Source of the DNA: Dorea_A sp016295505
Lineage (GTDB): Bacteria > Bacillota > Clostridia > Lachnospirales > Lachnospiraceae
Reading direction: 5' to 3'
Length of the DNA stretch: 64,000 nt
NCBI RefSeq assembly: GCF_039832105.1
Contig: NZ_JBDOHS010000006.1
Coordinates: 62,001 to 126,000, forward strand
In this document: piece by piece, positions 43,742-52,013 of the stretch
How positions within the stretch are numbered: position 1 is the stretch's first letter
Layout of the letters: the number at the start of each line of letters is the position of its first letter
Notes under the pieces: model-generated
Seen by the model: only the letters and a program-made list of their open reading frames with translations
Databases searched by the model: none
What the model was told of the DNA's origin: nothing
Made by a program: the position numbers and the translations under genes

Positions 43742-44308
43742 TTATATCATTCCCAGATGCTCCAGCAGGATCTTGCACCCCAGCAGGATCAATATCACAC
43801 CTCCTGCAATCTCCGCTCTGGACTTATATCTTGTTCCGAATACATTGCCTATTTTAACACCTGCGGCGGATAAAGTAAATGTAATTACTCCAATAAAACA
43901 GACTGCCGGCACAATATTTACCTGCAGAAAGGCAAATGTCACACCGACTGCCAGTGCATCAATACTGGTAGCCACGGCAAGGCCCAGCATGGTCTTTACA
44001 TCCAGAGAATCATCCGCCTCTTCACATTCATCACATACTCCAAGTGCTTCTCTCACCATATTGGCACCGATCAATCCCAGAAGAATGAACGCAATCCAGT
44101 GATCAATGGATGTAATGATATCCTTAAACTGTACGCCCAGGATAAAACCGATCAGCGGCATCAGTGCCTGAAAGCCTCCAAAATACACTCCCACCAATGC
44201 TGCTTTTGAAAATGTGCATTTCTTCATGGCCAGTCCCTTACAGACAGATACCGCAAATGCATCCATGGATAATCCTACTGCAATCAGAAATAATTCTACT
44301 AAATTCAT
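43742..44308 (-). CDS. mntP: MntP, manganese efflux pump
   Basis: Six-helix membrane exporter of Mn2+ (DUF204 family), 188 residues. Two repeats are visible, each with the conserved acidic helix: VGLSMDAFAVSVCKGL and VATSIDALAVGVTFAF. ATG 44308 follows AAAAGGAGAGAAATT. A yybP-ykoY riboswitch precedes it, which independently supports manganese as substrate. Confidence 0.97.
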   Translation of the reverse strand: MNLVELFLIAVGLSMDAFAVSVCKGLAMKKCTFSKAALVGVYFGGFQALMPLIGFILGVQFKDIITSIDHWIAFILLGLIGANMVREALGVCDECEEADDSLDVKTMLGLAVATSIDALAVGVTFAFLQVNIVPAVCFIGVITFTLSAAGVKIGNVFGTRYKSRAEIAGGVILILLGCKILLEHLGMI

Positions 44309-44329
44309 AATTTCTCTCCTTTTCCAGAC

Positions 44330-44458
44330 GTAAAAAAAGACCAATCCGTGCCATCTCTCAGACACGGATAAGTCTCATCATTTAAAGTAATGCCAGATGC
44401 ATCATGCATCAGTATGTTGACAAAACTACGCGTGCGCGCCAACTACTCCCTTACCGTT
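44330..44458 (-). promoter_or_regulatory. yybP-ykoY manganese riboswitch of mntP
   Basis: The minus-strand leader shows the class features: GGTAAGGGAGTAGTTGG near 44439-44456, CAACATACTG (44411-44420), and a terminal hairpin AGACTTATCCGTG...CACGGATTGGTCT (44338-44375) followed by a T-run (44332-44337). Mn2+ binding is expected to prevent termination and turn on export. Confidence 0.93.
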
Positions 44459-44465
44459 GATGTTA

Positions 44466-44494
44466 ATTATACGAATGAATCGGAAGGTTGTCAA
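44466..44494 (-). promoter_or_regulatory. Consensus sigma-A promoter of the mntP leader
   Basis: Minus strand TTGACA (44489-44494), 17-base spacer, TATAAT (44466-44471): a perfect consensus. It starts the riboswitch transcript ~8 bases downstream. Confidence 0.9.
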
Positions 44495-44570
44495 TCATTT
44501 TTCTAAATAAAACATTGACATTCTGTCCCTTTACGCAGCGTATTTTCTATTCTTCAAAAAACAGATCCCG

Positions 44571-46079
44571 TTAAGAATGCTTGATCGCAGTATTCAGATC
44601 CGTCTCCACCTCATCCAGTTCCGACAGGATCTCCTGATGCTGCTCTTCAAACAGAAGTCTTTTGTTATATTGATAATACTTTGCACAGTCATTTTCTTTC
44701 AAAAACCAAATGCTGTAACAGCTGGTATTAAGCTCTGTCACAAAGGATACCATCTCCTGACTGTCGCCAAATGCATCCTCCATAAAGTCAAATGCATGCT
44801 CCAGAGCCTGCATGGCCGCATCCACGGCAGATTCCCGTTCCTGCACTTTTCTTTGGAATTCTTCTTTTACCCGTGCAAATGCATCTTCTCCTGTCAGATG
44901 TTCTTTCCTCGTCAGCTGGTCATACTCTTCCAGTGTGTCCGTTACCCGTCTGCGGATCTGATCTTCCAGCTTTGTCATCTGCTCCGCTTTCCGAAGCTTC
45001 GCATAAGTATCTCTGGCATCGCTGACAACCGGCATAAGCTCAAGGCTTTCCCTGTACTTTCTCAGATACTCATACAGCATTGTCACATACTGATCCTCCA
45101 GATATGCTGCTTTGAAAAAAGATCCCAGCCTTCCGATGAGCATATTCACAACACTGAGTCTCTCGTCAAATGATGCATATCGAAGCTGTTCCAACGTATC
45201 CTTGCTGTAGCAGCCTTCCACAATTTTTTCCAGTCCGTAGTCTTTTTTATATTTTTCATATAATTCCAGATAATTTGCAAAATCCTTCGCAATCTTCCAG
45301 TGCTGGATATATTGATGTACCACTTCACGATCCGCCTTTTTCCCAAGGACTTCGTATGTTTTTAACAGCTGTGACAGGTCTTCCCATCCTCTTGCAGTCG
45401 CAAATACTTTTCCGTCTACCGTTGTTTCCATACGGTAAAAATGATCTTTTCGAAGTTCCAGATAGGCCAGAATTGCCGGATGAATCTCTGCCTGATAAGC
45501 ATACTCTCTCCACACACCGTAATTTTCCTCCACATCGATCTTCCGGATTCGATCGAGGGTCACCACATCAAACTCCCGGACAGACTTGTTATATTCCGGA
45601 GGATTGCCTGCAGCAACGATGATCCATCCTTCCGGAACCTTCTGATTCCCAAACATCTTACACTGCAGAAACTGAAGCATCGTCGGAGCAAGTGTCTCCG
45701 ATACACAGTTGATCTCATCCAGAAACAGGATTCCCTCCCTGACTCCTGTCTTCTCCATCTTTTCATACACAGAAGCAATGATCTCACTCATTGTATATTC
45801 TGTCACAGAACAGGTTTTTCCACCATAGCTCTTTTCCTGAATAAACGGTAATCCGATCGCACTCTGCCTCGTATGATGTGTGATCGTATAAGATACCAGA
45901 CCGATTCCGCACTCTCTGGCAACCTGCTCCATAATCTGCGTCTTCCCGATTCCCGGAGGGCCCATCAGAAGAATCGGACGCTGCCGTATGGCCGGAATCA
46001 TATAATCCCCGTACGCATCCTTTTTCAAATATGCTTCTATGGAATCCTGGATCTCCCGTTTCGCTCTCTTTATATCCAT
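44571..46079 (-). CDS. MoxR-like AAA+ ATPase
   Basis: Chaperone-like ATPase of 502 residues. The N-terminal AAA module has Walker A LLMGPPGIGKTQIMEQVA, Walker B GILFLDEINCVSETLAPTMLQFLQ and sensor IIVAAGNPPEYNKSVREFD. The C-terminal ~280 residues are helical and Glu/Lys-rich, without a recognised domain. It overlaps the VWA gene by ten bases. MoxR-VWA pairs act in metal-centre insertion or envelope complexes; the client here is unknown. ATG follows GGGAGAAGAGTC. Confidence 0.9.
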   Translation of the reverse strand: MDIKRAKREIQDSIEAYLKKDAYGDYMIPAIRQRPILLMGPPGIGKTQIMEQVARECGIGLVSYTITHHTRQSAIGLPFIQEKSYGGKTCSVTEYTMSEIIASVYEKMEKTGVREGILFLDEINCVSETLAPTMLQFLQCKMFGNQKVPEGWIIVAAGNPPEYNKSVREFDVVTLDRIRKIDVEENYGVWREYAYQAEIHPAILAYLELRKDHFYRMETTVDGKVFATARGWEDLSQLLKTYEVLGKKADREVVHQYIQHWKIAKDFANYLELYEKYKKDYGLEKIVEGCYSKDTLEQLRYASFDERLSVVNMLIGRLGSFFKAAYLEDQYVTMLYEYLRKYRESLELMPVVSDARDTYAKLRKAEQMTKLEDQIRRRVTDTLEEYDQLTRKEHLTGEDAFARVKEEFQRKVQERESAVDAAMQALEHAFDFMEDAFGDSQEMVSFVTELNTSCYSIWFLKENDCAKYYQYNKRLLFEEQHQEILSELDEVETDLNTAIKHS

Positions 46080-47401
46080 GACTCTTCTCCCTTCACATCC
46101 TGCTCTGTCTCTTCTGCCTCCAGTATGATCTTCATCGCCCAGGACGGCACATCCACATCTTCATAATCTTCTTCCATAAATACAAATGCAGTCTCATACG
46201 GCGGCATTTTCGCCGGATAGACGCCCCGACCGTCTGTAAAGTAGATCAGTCCTTTCAGCCGCTCAAATGCATGTGCTTCGATCAGTTGATCTACGTATGC
46301 AAATGCCGGTCGAAAGTCTGTCCCGCCTTCTCCCCGAAGTTCCAGATGTTCCATGTACTTCTCCAGTTCTTCTTTACAGGTGATTTTCTGATCAGTCTGA
46401 ACCTGATCATCACACTGAATGACATGAATATTCACCTTATGAAAAAAGCTGTCATTTTCACTCAACACACCATACGTTTCCTCCAGGAACTTCTTCACCA
46501 GTTCCCCGGAACAGGACATAGAAGTATCGATCACAATCACAAATTCTTCCACCTTCTGAACTTCTTTCCATTCCTGCGGCTCGATCAGAGGCATATTTCC
46601 ATACAGAGACAATCCATAACTGTAAAACACATAATCAAATGCATCCGGATCCACCGCCATCTCTTCCTTTAAAACTGCAAATTTTCTCAGAAACTGCCGA
46701 TAATCGTATCTCTCCCTGTTCTCTACCCTGACCTGAGAAGCAAGATCACCGGAAGCAGACGAGGCCTCCTGTGAAAATGTCTCCATATCCGTTTCCATCT
46801 GCTCACTGATACTCTGCCATTGATTCTCAATCTGACTCTGCTTATTCTGTTCATCATCTTTTGGCCAGTAGCTGTGATCATCCATCCGGAATTCCTGTTC
46901 CAGCTTTCTCAGTTCCTGTTCATTCATCTTCCATTCTATGAGAGAACCATATACTTTTTCCGCAGTCAGTATCTTTCTCTCTTTTCCAAGCTTTCGATAT
47001 GTTTCTCTGCGCAGCGGAGAACGGCTTTTCAGCAGACACCTGTGCTGCATGCTGTCAATGATGGATTCTGTCACAATATCACAGGAGAGGTCATACAAAC
47101 GTTCCATTCGTCCGTTTCTCCGGATCATATGCCGGAAGATTCCATGCAGAACAAGATGCAGATAGCGTCTGTTCACTTCTGTTCTGTCCTCACGGTACAG
47201 TCCACCCAGATACTGTGGATGATAATACAGATACAGCCCGTCCGTCCCAAGCCCGTCTGCCCCGATATCCATTACAAATACAAGACTGCTCAGTGCCACA
47301 TCCAGAAAGCGCATCTTCATATAGAGTTCATTTCTGGATACTGCCAGTATCTTTCGGCTTACTTCTTCCAGTTTTTCTTCTGTTGTCCTGTTATAATTCA
47401 A
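46070..47401 (-). CDS. VWA-domain protein (CoxE-like partner of MoxR)
   Basis: The protein (~443 residues from a TTG at 47401) has an N-terminal metallopeptidase-like region (DUF2201-type: SRKILAVSRNELYMKMRFLDVALSSLVF, YLHLVLHGIFRHM). A C-terminal von Willebrand A domain carries the MIDAS motif VIVIDTSMSCSGE, plus LRGEGGTDFRPAF and LIYFTDGRG. The TTG start overlaps the preceding stop and follows AAGGAG; a longer frame upstream lies inside the LRR gene. Probably forms a complex with the MoxR ATPase. Confidence 0.85.
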   Translation of the reverse strand: MNYNRTTEEKLEEVSRKILAVSRNELYMKMRFLDVALSSLVFVMDIGADGLGTDGLYLYYHPQYLGGLYREDRTEVNRRYLHLVLHGIFRHMIRRNGRMERLYDLSCDIVTESIIDSMQHRCLLKSRSPLRRETYRKLGKERKILTAEKVYGSLIEWKMNEQELRKLEQEFRMDDHSYWPKDDEQNKQSQIENQWQSISEQMETDMETFSQEASSASGDLASQVRVENRERYDYRQFLRKFAVLKEEMAVDPDAFDYVFYSYGLSLYGNMPLIEPQEWKEVQKVEEFVIVIDTSMSCSGELVKKFLEETYGVLSENDSFFHKVNIHVIQCDDQVQTDQKITCKEELEKYMEHLELRGEGGTDFRPAFAYVDQLIEAHAFERLKGLIYFTDGRGVYPAKMPPYETAFVFMEEDYEDVDVPSWAMKIILEAEETEQDVKGEESWI

Positions 47402-48383
47402 ATCTCTTTTTCTCCTTCGGATACCGTTTATGTTTCTCATCCATAAGATAACTGAGGATCTCTGTTTTCTTCTCACCGGATGCTGCTTCGATCGCACTAT
47501 CCATTGCATTCTCGGTCCAGTATCCTTCTTTTCCAAGAAACGCTAGCCCCGCAAATGCTTCTTTTGTGACCAGATACCTTCCAGCCTCTTCTGTATGCTC
47601 TTTCAGCCACAGCTGATAAGCCTTTTTCTCCTTTTCCCCAAGATCATATGGATACATCAGGCGATTCAGGACCAGCTCTGCTGTTGTCCGGATCTCCTCT
47701 TCCGCTATCGTATGAAATAACATCTCATCGTATTTTTTATAATCCAGTTCCCGATTATAAAAGCACTGGCGATAATATCCGCCGGCACCGTGATGATGTG
47801 TGACCAGAATTCTCGCCGGTGTATTTTCCACCGCTTCTTCATAATGTTCCGGAAACAGGATTCTTGCCTCTTCTCCTTCTTCATAATATAGAAGAATTGC
47901 CCGGATCTGATACCGCATCTCATCTACAATCGATTTCAGGCAGCTTTTTTTCCCGTGCAGAAAGTGAATCTCCACATTCGATATATGGCAGCCTGTAAGC
48001 GCCCCTCCTCCCATATCCAGAAGGCTGTCGGCAAGCGTTAACCCTGTAAGATGCCTGCATCGATAAAACGCATATCTTCCAATCTCCGTAATCTGAAGCG
48101 GGAGCCATACTTCTGTCAGTTCCTCCCCACAGATACGGTGCCGTTCCCGTGCATAATCCGCACTTTTCCCCAGCCAGATCTTATCTCCTTCATCCTCATG
48201 ATCCATGGCAAATGTATAAGGAGCCAGCGCTGTGACCGGTTTTCCTTCGATCTCATCCGGCAGAATGACCTGTCCATCCGTTCCATAGCACCCGGTAATC
48301 ATAATCCCATTTCCGATTGTCCGATAATGAATCTCCGGACAGATCAGTTCTTCCTGTTTGTTCCATATCCTGTCTTCCCGCAT
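47391..48383 (-). CDS. Leucine-rich-repeat (BspA-like) protein
   Basis: The 330-residue cytosolic-looking protein starts MREDRIWNKQEELICPEIHY. Two BspA-type repeats are clear (GQVILPDEIEGKPVTALAPYTF and VWLPLQITEIGRYAFYRCRHLTGLTLADSL). A long helical C-terminal region has no known domain (~180-330). No signal peptide is seen. It lies between the YdcF-like and VWA genes in a tight operon and may be an accessory factor of the MoxR-VWA system. ATG 48383 chosen after GGAAGGA. Confidence 0.7.
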   Translation of the reverse strand: MREDRIWNKQEELICPEIHYRTIGNGIMITGCYGTDGQVILPDEIEGKPVTALAPYTFAMDHEDEGDKIWLGKSADYARERHRICGEELTEVWLPLQITEIGRYAFYRCRHLTGLTLADSLLDMGGGALTGCHISNVEIHFLHGKKSCLKSIVDEMRYQIRAILLYYEEGEEARILFPEHYEEAVENTPARILVTHHHGAGGYYRQCFYNRELDYKKYDEMLFHTIAEEEIRTTAELVLNRLMYPYDLGEKEKKAYQLWLKEHTEEAGRYLVTKEAFAGLAFLGKEGYWTENAMDSAIEAASGEKKTEILSYLMDEKHKRYPKEKKRFEL

Positions 48384-48400
48384 GTTCTGTCTGTCCTTCC

Positions 48401-48991
48401 TTAATAATATCCTTTCCACATATTCAGGTACATATGACAGTTCGTCTGAAGATTCAGCCACAGGCTTCGCATATGTCCCAGTCCCGGCGGATTGTCTGCC
48501 GCTGCCATCACATACGAAAGTCCCGCCCTTCTTGCATAATGATCTGCTTTTCGAAGATGCCACCCATTCGTTACGACTACACAGTCTTTCCATCCACAGT
48601 TTTTCATCATCCGCGCAGCATATTGAAGATTATGATAAGTACTGACAGCCTGTTTTTCCTCAAAAACACAAGTCTCCGATACTCCTTGCCCGACTGCATA
48701 CTTCTTCATCACTTCTGCTTCCACATACTGGTTGTGCACGGCACCTCCCGACATGATCAGATATCTGACTTTTTTTTCTTTCCACAGTTCAATAGCCTTA
48801 TCCACACGGCTTTTCATCATATCAGACGGTTCCCCGTCTTCCTCCGCACAATATCCACATACAACAGCACAATCATAATACTCCTGCTCCCATCGTTTTT
48901 TAGGAGCCCGAAACATCATACAGAACAGAAATATGTTTACAAGCATACATTCTGCTGCGATCCATCCAGGCACATTCGTTTTTTTCTTCAT
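48401..48991 (-). CDS. YdcF/SanA-like (DUF218) membrane protein
   Basis: The 196-residue protein has a short N-terminal membrane helix (GWIAAECMLVNIFLFCMMF) and a DUF218 domain. The motifs are CAVVCGYCAEEDGEPS, RVDKAIELWKEKKVRYLIMSGG, VFEEKQAVSTYHNLQYA and VVTNGWHLRKADHYARRAGL. The family includes SanA and ElyC, linked to envelope integrity; its reaction is unknown. First gene of the YdcF-LRR-VWA-MoxR operon, divergent from the pdaA-like gene. Confidence 0.88.
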   Translation of the reverse strand: MKKKTNVPGWIAAECMLVNIFLFCMMFRAPKKRWEQEYYDCAVVCGYCAEEDGEPSDMMKSRVDKAIELWKEKKVRYLIMSGGAVHNQYVEAEVMKKYAVGQGVSETCVFEEKQAVSTYHNLQYAARMMKNCGWKDCVVVTNGWHLRKADHYARRAGLSYVMAAADNPPGLGHMRSLWLNLQTNCHMYLNMWKGYY

Positions 48992-49149
48992 CTCATTATC
49001 CCTTCCCGTTCCAGAAATAATCTTTTTTCATTCTACTATGCCTTGCCGGAGATTTCAAGAAGTGCCGGGTGAAACTGCTCCTCAGGTCTTCGGTACTATT
49101 CTGTCCTCCGGTTTCATATAATAATAAAAATCCTTTTCCCCGGTGATCT

Positions 49150-50001
49150 ATGCTTTCAAAAAAGAACTTCACCAAATGCATACTCCTCCTCTTTCTTTAC
49201 ATCTTCTGTTTTCTGGGCGGAAGATTTGCCGCATGCCTCTTTCCCTTATCTTCTTCTGAATCAGATTCTGCCGCATCGACTGCTTCTAATACATCTACAT
49301 CCATCCTGGCAGAAACTGAAAACTGGGGGCTTAGTTTTCAGGAAGAGGGGCAGACGCCCGTTGCCAACGCAACCATGGAGGATCTTGAAAAACACCATGC
49401 ATACTATGCAGAAGACACGAACAATAAGGTGATCTACCTGACCTTTGACTGTGGATATGAAAACGGAAACACAGAAGCAATCCTGGATGCTCTCAAAAAA
49501 CATAATGCTCCTGCTACTTTCTTTGTGGTCGGCAATTTTCTGGAATCTGAACCGGATCTGATCAGAAGAATGGTCAAAGAAGGACATACCGTAGGCAACC
49601 ATACCTATCATCATCCCGATATGACACAGATCTCCTCAGAGGAGGAGTTTCAGAAAGAATTAACTTCTGTAGAAGAACTTTATCAAAAAGTGACCGGAGA
49701 GTCCATGCCAAAGTATTACAGACCTCCCCAGGGAAAATACAGTGAGGACAATCTGGAAATGGCCGACAAACTCGGATACCGGACATTTTTCTGGAGTCTT
49801 GCATATGTAGACTGGTATGACGATGCACAGCCGACAAAAGAGGAAGCCTTCGAAAAGCTTCTGGGCCGGATTCATCCCGGTGCCATCGTATTACTTCATA
49901 ATACTTCCCGCACCAACGCAGAGATCCTGGATGAACTGCTTGGGAAATGGGAAGATATGGGCTATACGTTTCTTCCGCTTTCCAATCTGTATGCGTCATA
50001 A
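49150..50001 (+). CDS. pdaA: PdaA-like polysaccharide deacetylase (muramic delta-lactam synthesis)
   Basis: Secreted NodB-fold deacetylase of 283 residues. It has an N-terminal helix/signal (LLLFLYIFCFLGGRFAACLF), a Ser/Thr-rich linker, then VIYLTFDCGYENGNTEAILDALKKHNAPATFFVVG (catalytic Asp). GNHTYHHPDMTQ follows (metal His) with RPPQGKYSEDNL and PGAIVLLHNTSR. TFDCGYENG matches PdaA, which makes the spore cortex muramic-delta-lactam. The family call is firm; the cortex role is inference from subfamily. Confidence 0.92.
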   Translation: MLSKKNFTKCILLLFLYIFCFLGGRFAACLFPLSSSESDSAASTASNTSTSILAETENWGLSFQEEGQTPVANATMEDLEKHHAYYAEDTNNKVIYLTFDCGYENGNTEAILDALKKHNAPATFFVVGNFLESEPDLIRRMVKEGHTVGNHTYHHPDMTQISSEEEFQKELTSVEELYQKVTGESMPKYYRPPQGKYSEDNLEMADKLGYRTFFWSLAYVDWYDDAQPTKEEAFEKLLGRIHPGAIVLLHNTSRTNAEILDELLGKWEDMGYTFLPLSNLYAS

Positions 50002-50008
50002 ATCATAT

Positions 50009-50038
50009 AAAAAAGGATTGTTGCAACAATCCCTTTTT
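50009..50038. terminator. Bidirectional terminator between pdaA and glmS, hairpin family member
   Basis: AAAAAGGATTGTTGCAACAATCCCTTTTT is nearly a perfect palindrome with T-runs on both sides, between two convergent genes. Confidence 0.85.
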
Positions 50039-50046
50039 ATTTTTTT

Positions 50047-51873
50047 CTATTCAACTGTAACTGATTTTGCAAGATTTCTCGGCTTATCTACATCACATCC
50101 GCGTCCCACAGCAATGTAATATGCAAACAGCTGCAGTGGAATGATTGCCAGTGAATTTGTAAAATACTTATTGGTCTCCGGAATATAGATTGCATAATCT
50201 GCGGCACGCTCAACATCTGTATTACCTTCCGTTGTTACTGCCATAACGAATGCACCCCTCGTACGCACTTCTTCCATATTACTGATCATCTTCTTATACA
50301 GATTTTTCTGTGTCAATACTGCAGCAACCAATGTTCCTTCTTCGATCAGAGAGATGGTTCCATGTTTCAATTCTCCGGCAGCATAAGCCTCTGAATGAAT
50401 ATAGGATATCTCTTTCAGCTTCAGAGATCCTTCCATCGAAATTGCATGATCAAGCCCGCGTCCAATAAAGAATACATCTTTTGCAGCCAGGTAACGGGTC
50501 GCAAACTTCTGTATATTGCCTTTATTATTCAGAAGCATCTCAACCTGGGCCGGAAGTGCTTTCAGATCCTCCAGCATATCCGCAAGCTCCGCGTCATTGA
50601 TCTGACCTCTGACATGTGCAAACTTCATGGCCAGAAGATACATTGCAACAAGCTGAGCAGAATAAGCCTTGGTTGTTGCCACTGCAATCTCCGGTCCTGC
50701 CCATGTATACATCACATTATCAGCCTCTCTTGCGATAGAACTTCCCACTACATTCACCACGCCAAGCACTCTTGCTCCTCTTTTTTTAGACTCACGGAGC
50801 GCTGCAAGCGTATCTGCCGTCTCACCGGACTGACTGATCACGATCACCAGTGTATTTTCATCCAGGATTGGCTCCCGATAACGGAATTCTGACGCGATAT
50901 CCACTTCTACCGGAATTCTTGCCATCTCTTCAAACACATACTTGCTGGTGTATCCTACATGAGAAGCCGATCCACAGGCAACTACCATGATCTTCTGGAT
51001 CTTCTGAATCTCCTCATCCGTCATTCCCAGTTCATCAATCACAATCTTTCCCTCTTTCACTCTCGGAGAGAACGTATCTGTAATTGATTTCGGCTGCTCA
51101 TACATCTCTTTCAGCATAAAATGTTCATATCCGCCTTTTTCAGCGGCGTTGACATCCCATTCAATTCTGGACATCTCTTTTTCAATCGGCTCTTCGTCTA
51201 CATTGAAAAATTCCATGGAATTCTCAGTCATGCGGACAATTTCACCATTGTCAATGAATACGACATCTCTTGTATACTTCAAAACCGCAGGAACATCTGA
51301 AGCAAGAATACTTCCTCCATTAGTGCGTCCTACTATGAGAGGGCTGTCTTTTCTTACCGCATACAGCTCATCCGGATGATCCTGGAATATAATACCAAGT
51401 GCATAAGAACCTTCCATACGATGCATAATCTTGGTGACTGCCTGAAGCGGATTGCCGTTGTAATAATAATCCAGGAGATGAACAATGACTTCTGTATCTG
51501 TGTCTGACACAAACTCATATCCATGTGCAACCAGCTTCTTCTTAAGCTTCAGATAATTTTCAATAATTCCATTATGTACAACAACAATACTTTTGTCCTT
51601 ATTAAAATGCGGATGTGCATTCACATCTGAAGGAGAGCCATGTGTTGCCCATCTGGTATGTCCGATTCCCAACGTTCCCGGAAGTGTCTCCCCATCATGC
51701 GTCATTTCACTTAATACTTTCAGTCTGCCTTTTGACTTCACCATATCTATCTGTTCGCCATTGTATACAGCAATTCCTGCGGAGTCATATCCTCTGTACT
51801 CTAACCTGGACAATCCATCCAGAAGAATTGGTGCCGCCTGCTGATTTCCAATGTATCCTACAATTCCACACAT
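50047..51873 (-). CDS. glmS: GlmS, glutamine-fructose-6-phosphate aminotransferase
   Basis: Makes glucosamine-6-phosphate, the entry to wall amino sugars. The 608-residue protein begins MCGIVGYIG with the N-terminal nucleophile Cys. It has a class II glutaminase domain (RWATHGSPSDVNAHPH), two SIS domains (ACGSASHVGYTSKYVFEE, ISQSGETADTLAALRESK) and ends DVDKPRNLAKSVTVE. I see no glmS ribozyme in the 140-base leader, although many Firmicutes have one. Confidence 0.98.
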   Translation of the reverse strand: MCGIVGYIGNQQAAPILLDGLSRLEYRGYDSAGIAVYNGEQIDMVKSKGRLKVLSEMTHDGETLPGTLGIGHTRWATHGSPSDVNAHPHFNKDKSIVVVHNGIIENYLKLKKKLVAHGYEFVSDTDTEVIVHLLDYYYNGNPLQAVTKIMHRMEGSYALGIIFQDHPDELYAVRKDSPLIVGRTNGGSILASDVPAVLKYTRDVVFIDNGEIVRMTENSMEFFNVDEEPIEKEMSRIEWDVNAAEKGGYEHFMLKEMYEQPKSITDTFSPRVKEGKIVIDELGMTDEEIQKIQKIMVVACGSASHVGYTSKYVFEEMARIPVEVDIASEFRYREPILDENTLVIVISQSGETADTLAALRESKKRGARVLGVVNVVGSSIAREADNVMYTWAGPEIAVATTKAYSAQLVAMYLLAMKFAHVRGQINDAELADMLEDLKALPAQVEMLLNNKGNIQKFATRYLAAKDVFFIGRGLDHAISMEGSLKLKEISYIHSEAYAAGELKHGTISLIEEGTLVAAVLTQKNLYKKMISNMEEVRTRGAFVMAVTTEGNTDVERAADYAIYIPETNKYFTNSLAIIPLQLFAYYIAVGRGCDVDKPRNLAKSVTVE

Positions 51874-51938
51874 AATTATTTGCTCCTTACCTTTAAAATG
51901 TTGTACGATTTACCATTTTTTTTACATTATCATCCTGT

Positions 51939-51967
51939 ATTGTATCAAACAATACCTTAAATGTAAA
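51939..51967 (-). promoter_or_regulatory. Promoter of glmS
   Basis: Minus strand -35 TTTACA (51962-51967), 17-base spacer, -10 TACAAT (51939-51944), ~65 bases before the ATG. Confidence 0.7.
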
Positions 51968-51970
51968 GAA

Positions 51971-52004
51971 AAAGAGGAATGTACCTTTTTCTACATTCCT
52001 CTTT
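51971..52004 (-). terminator. Terminator of the cohesin-type membrane protein
   Basis: A perfect 13-bp stem (51971-51983 with 51992-52004) with an eight-base loop, followed on the minus strand by TTTCTTTACATT. The start of the glmS promoter directly follows. Confidence 0.8.
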
Positions 52005-52013
52005 GAATCTTTT

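Noticed and set aside
51874..52013. glmS ribozyme expected upstream of glmS
   Set aside because: The gap is only 140 bases, holds a promoter and a terminator, and shows no ribozyme core that I can recognise.
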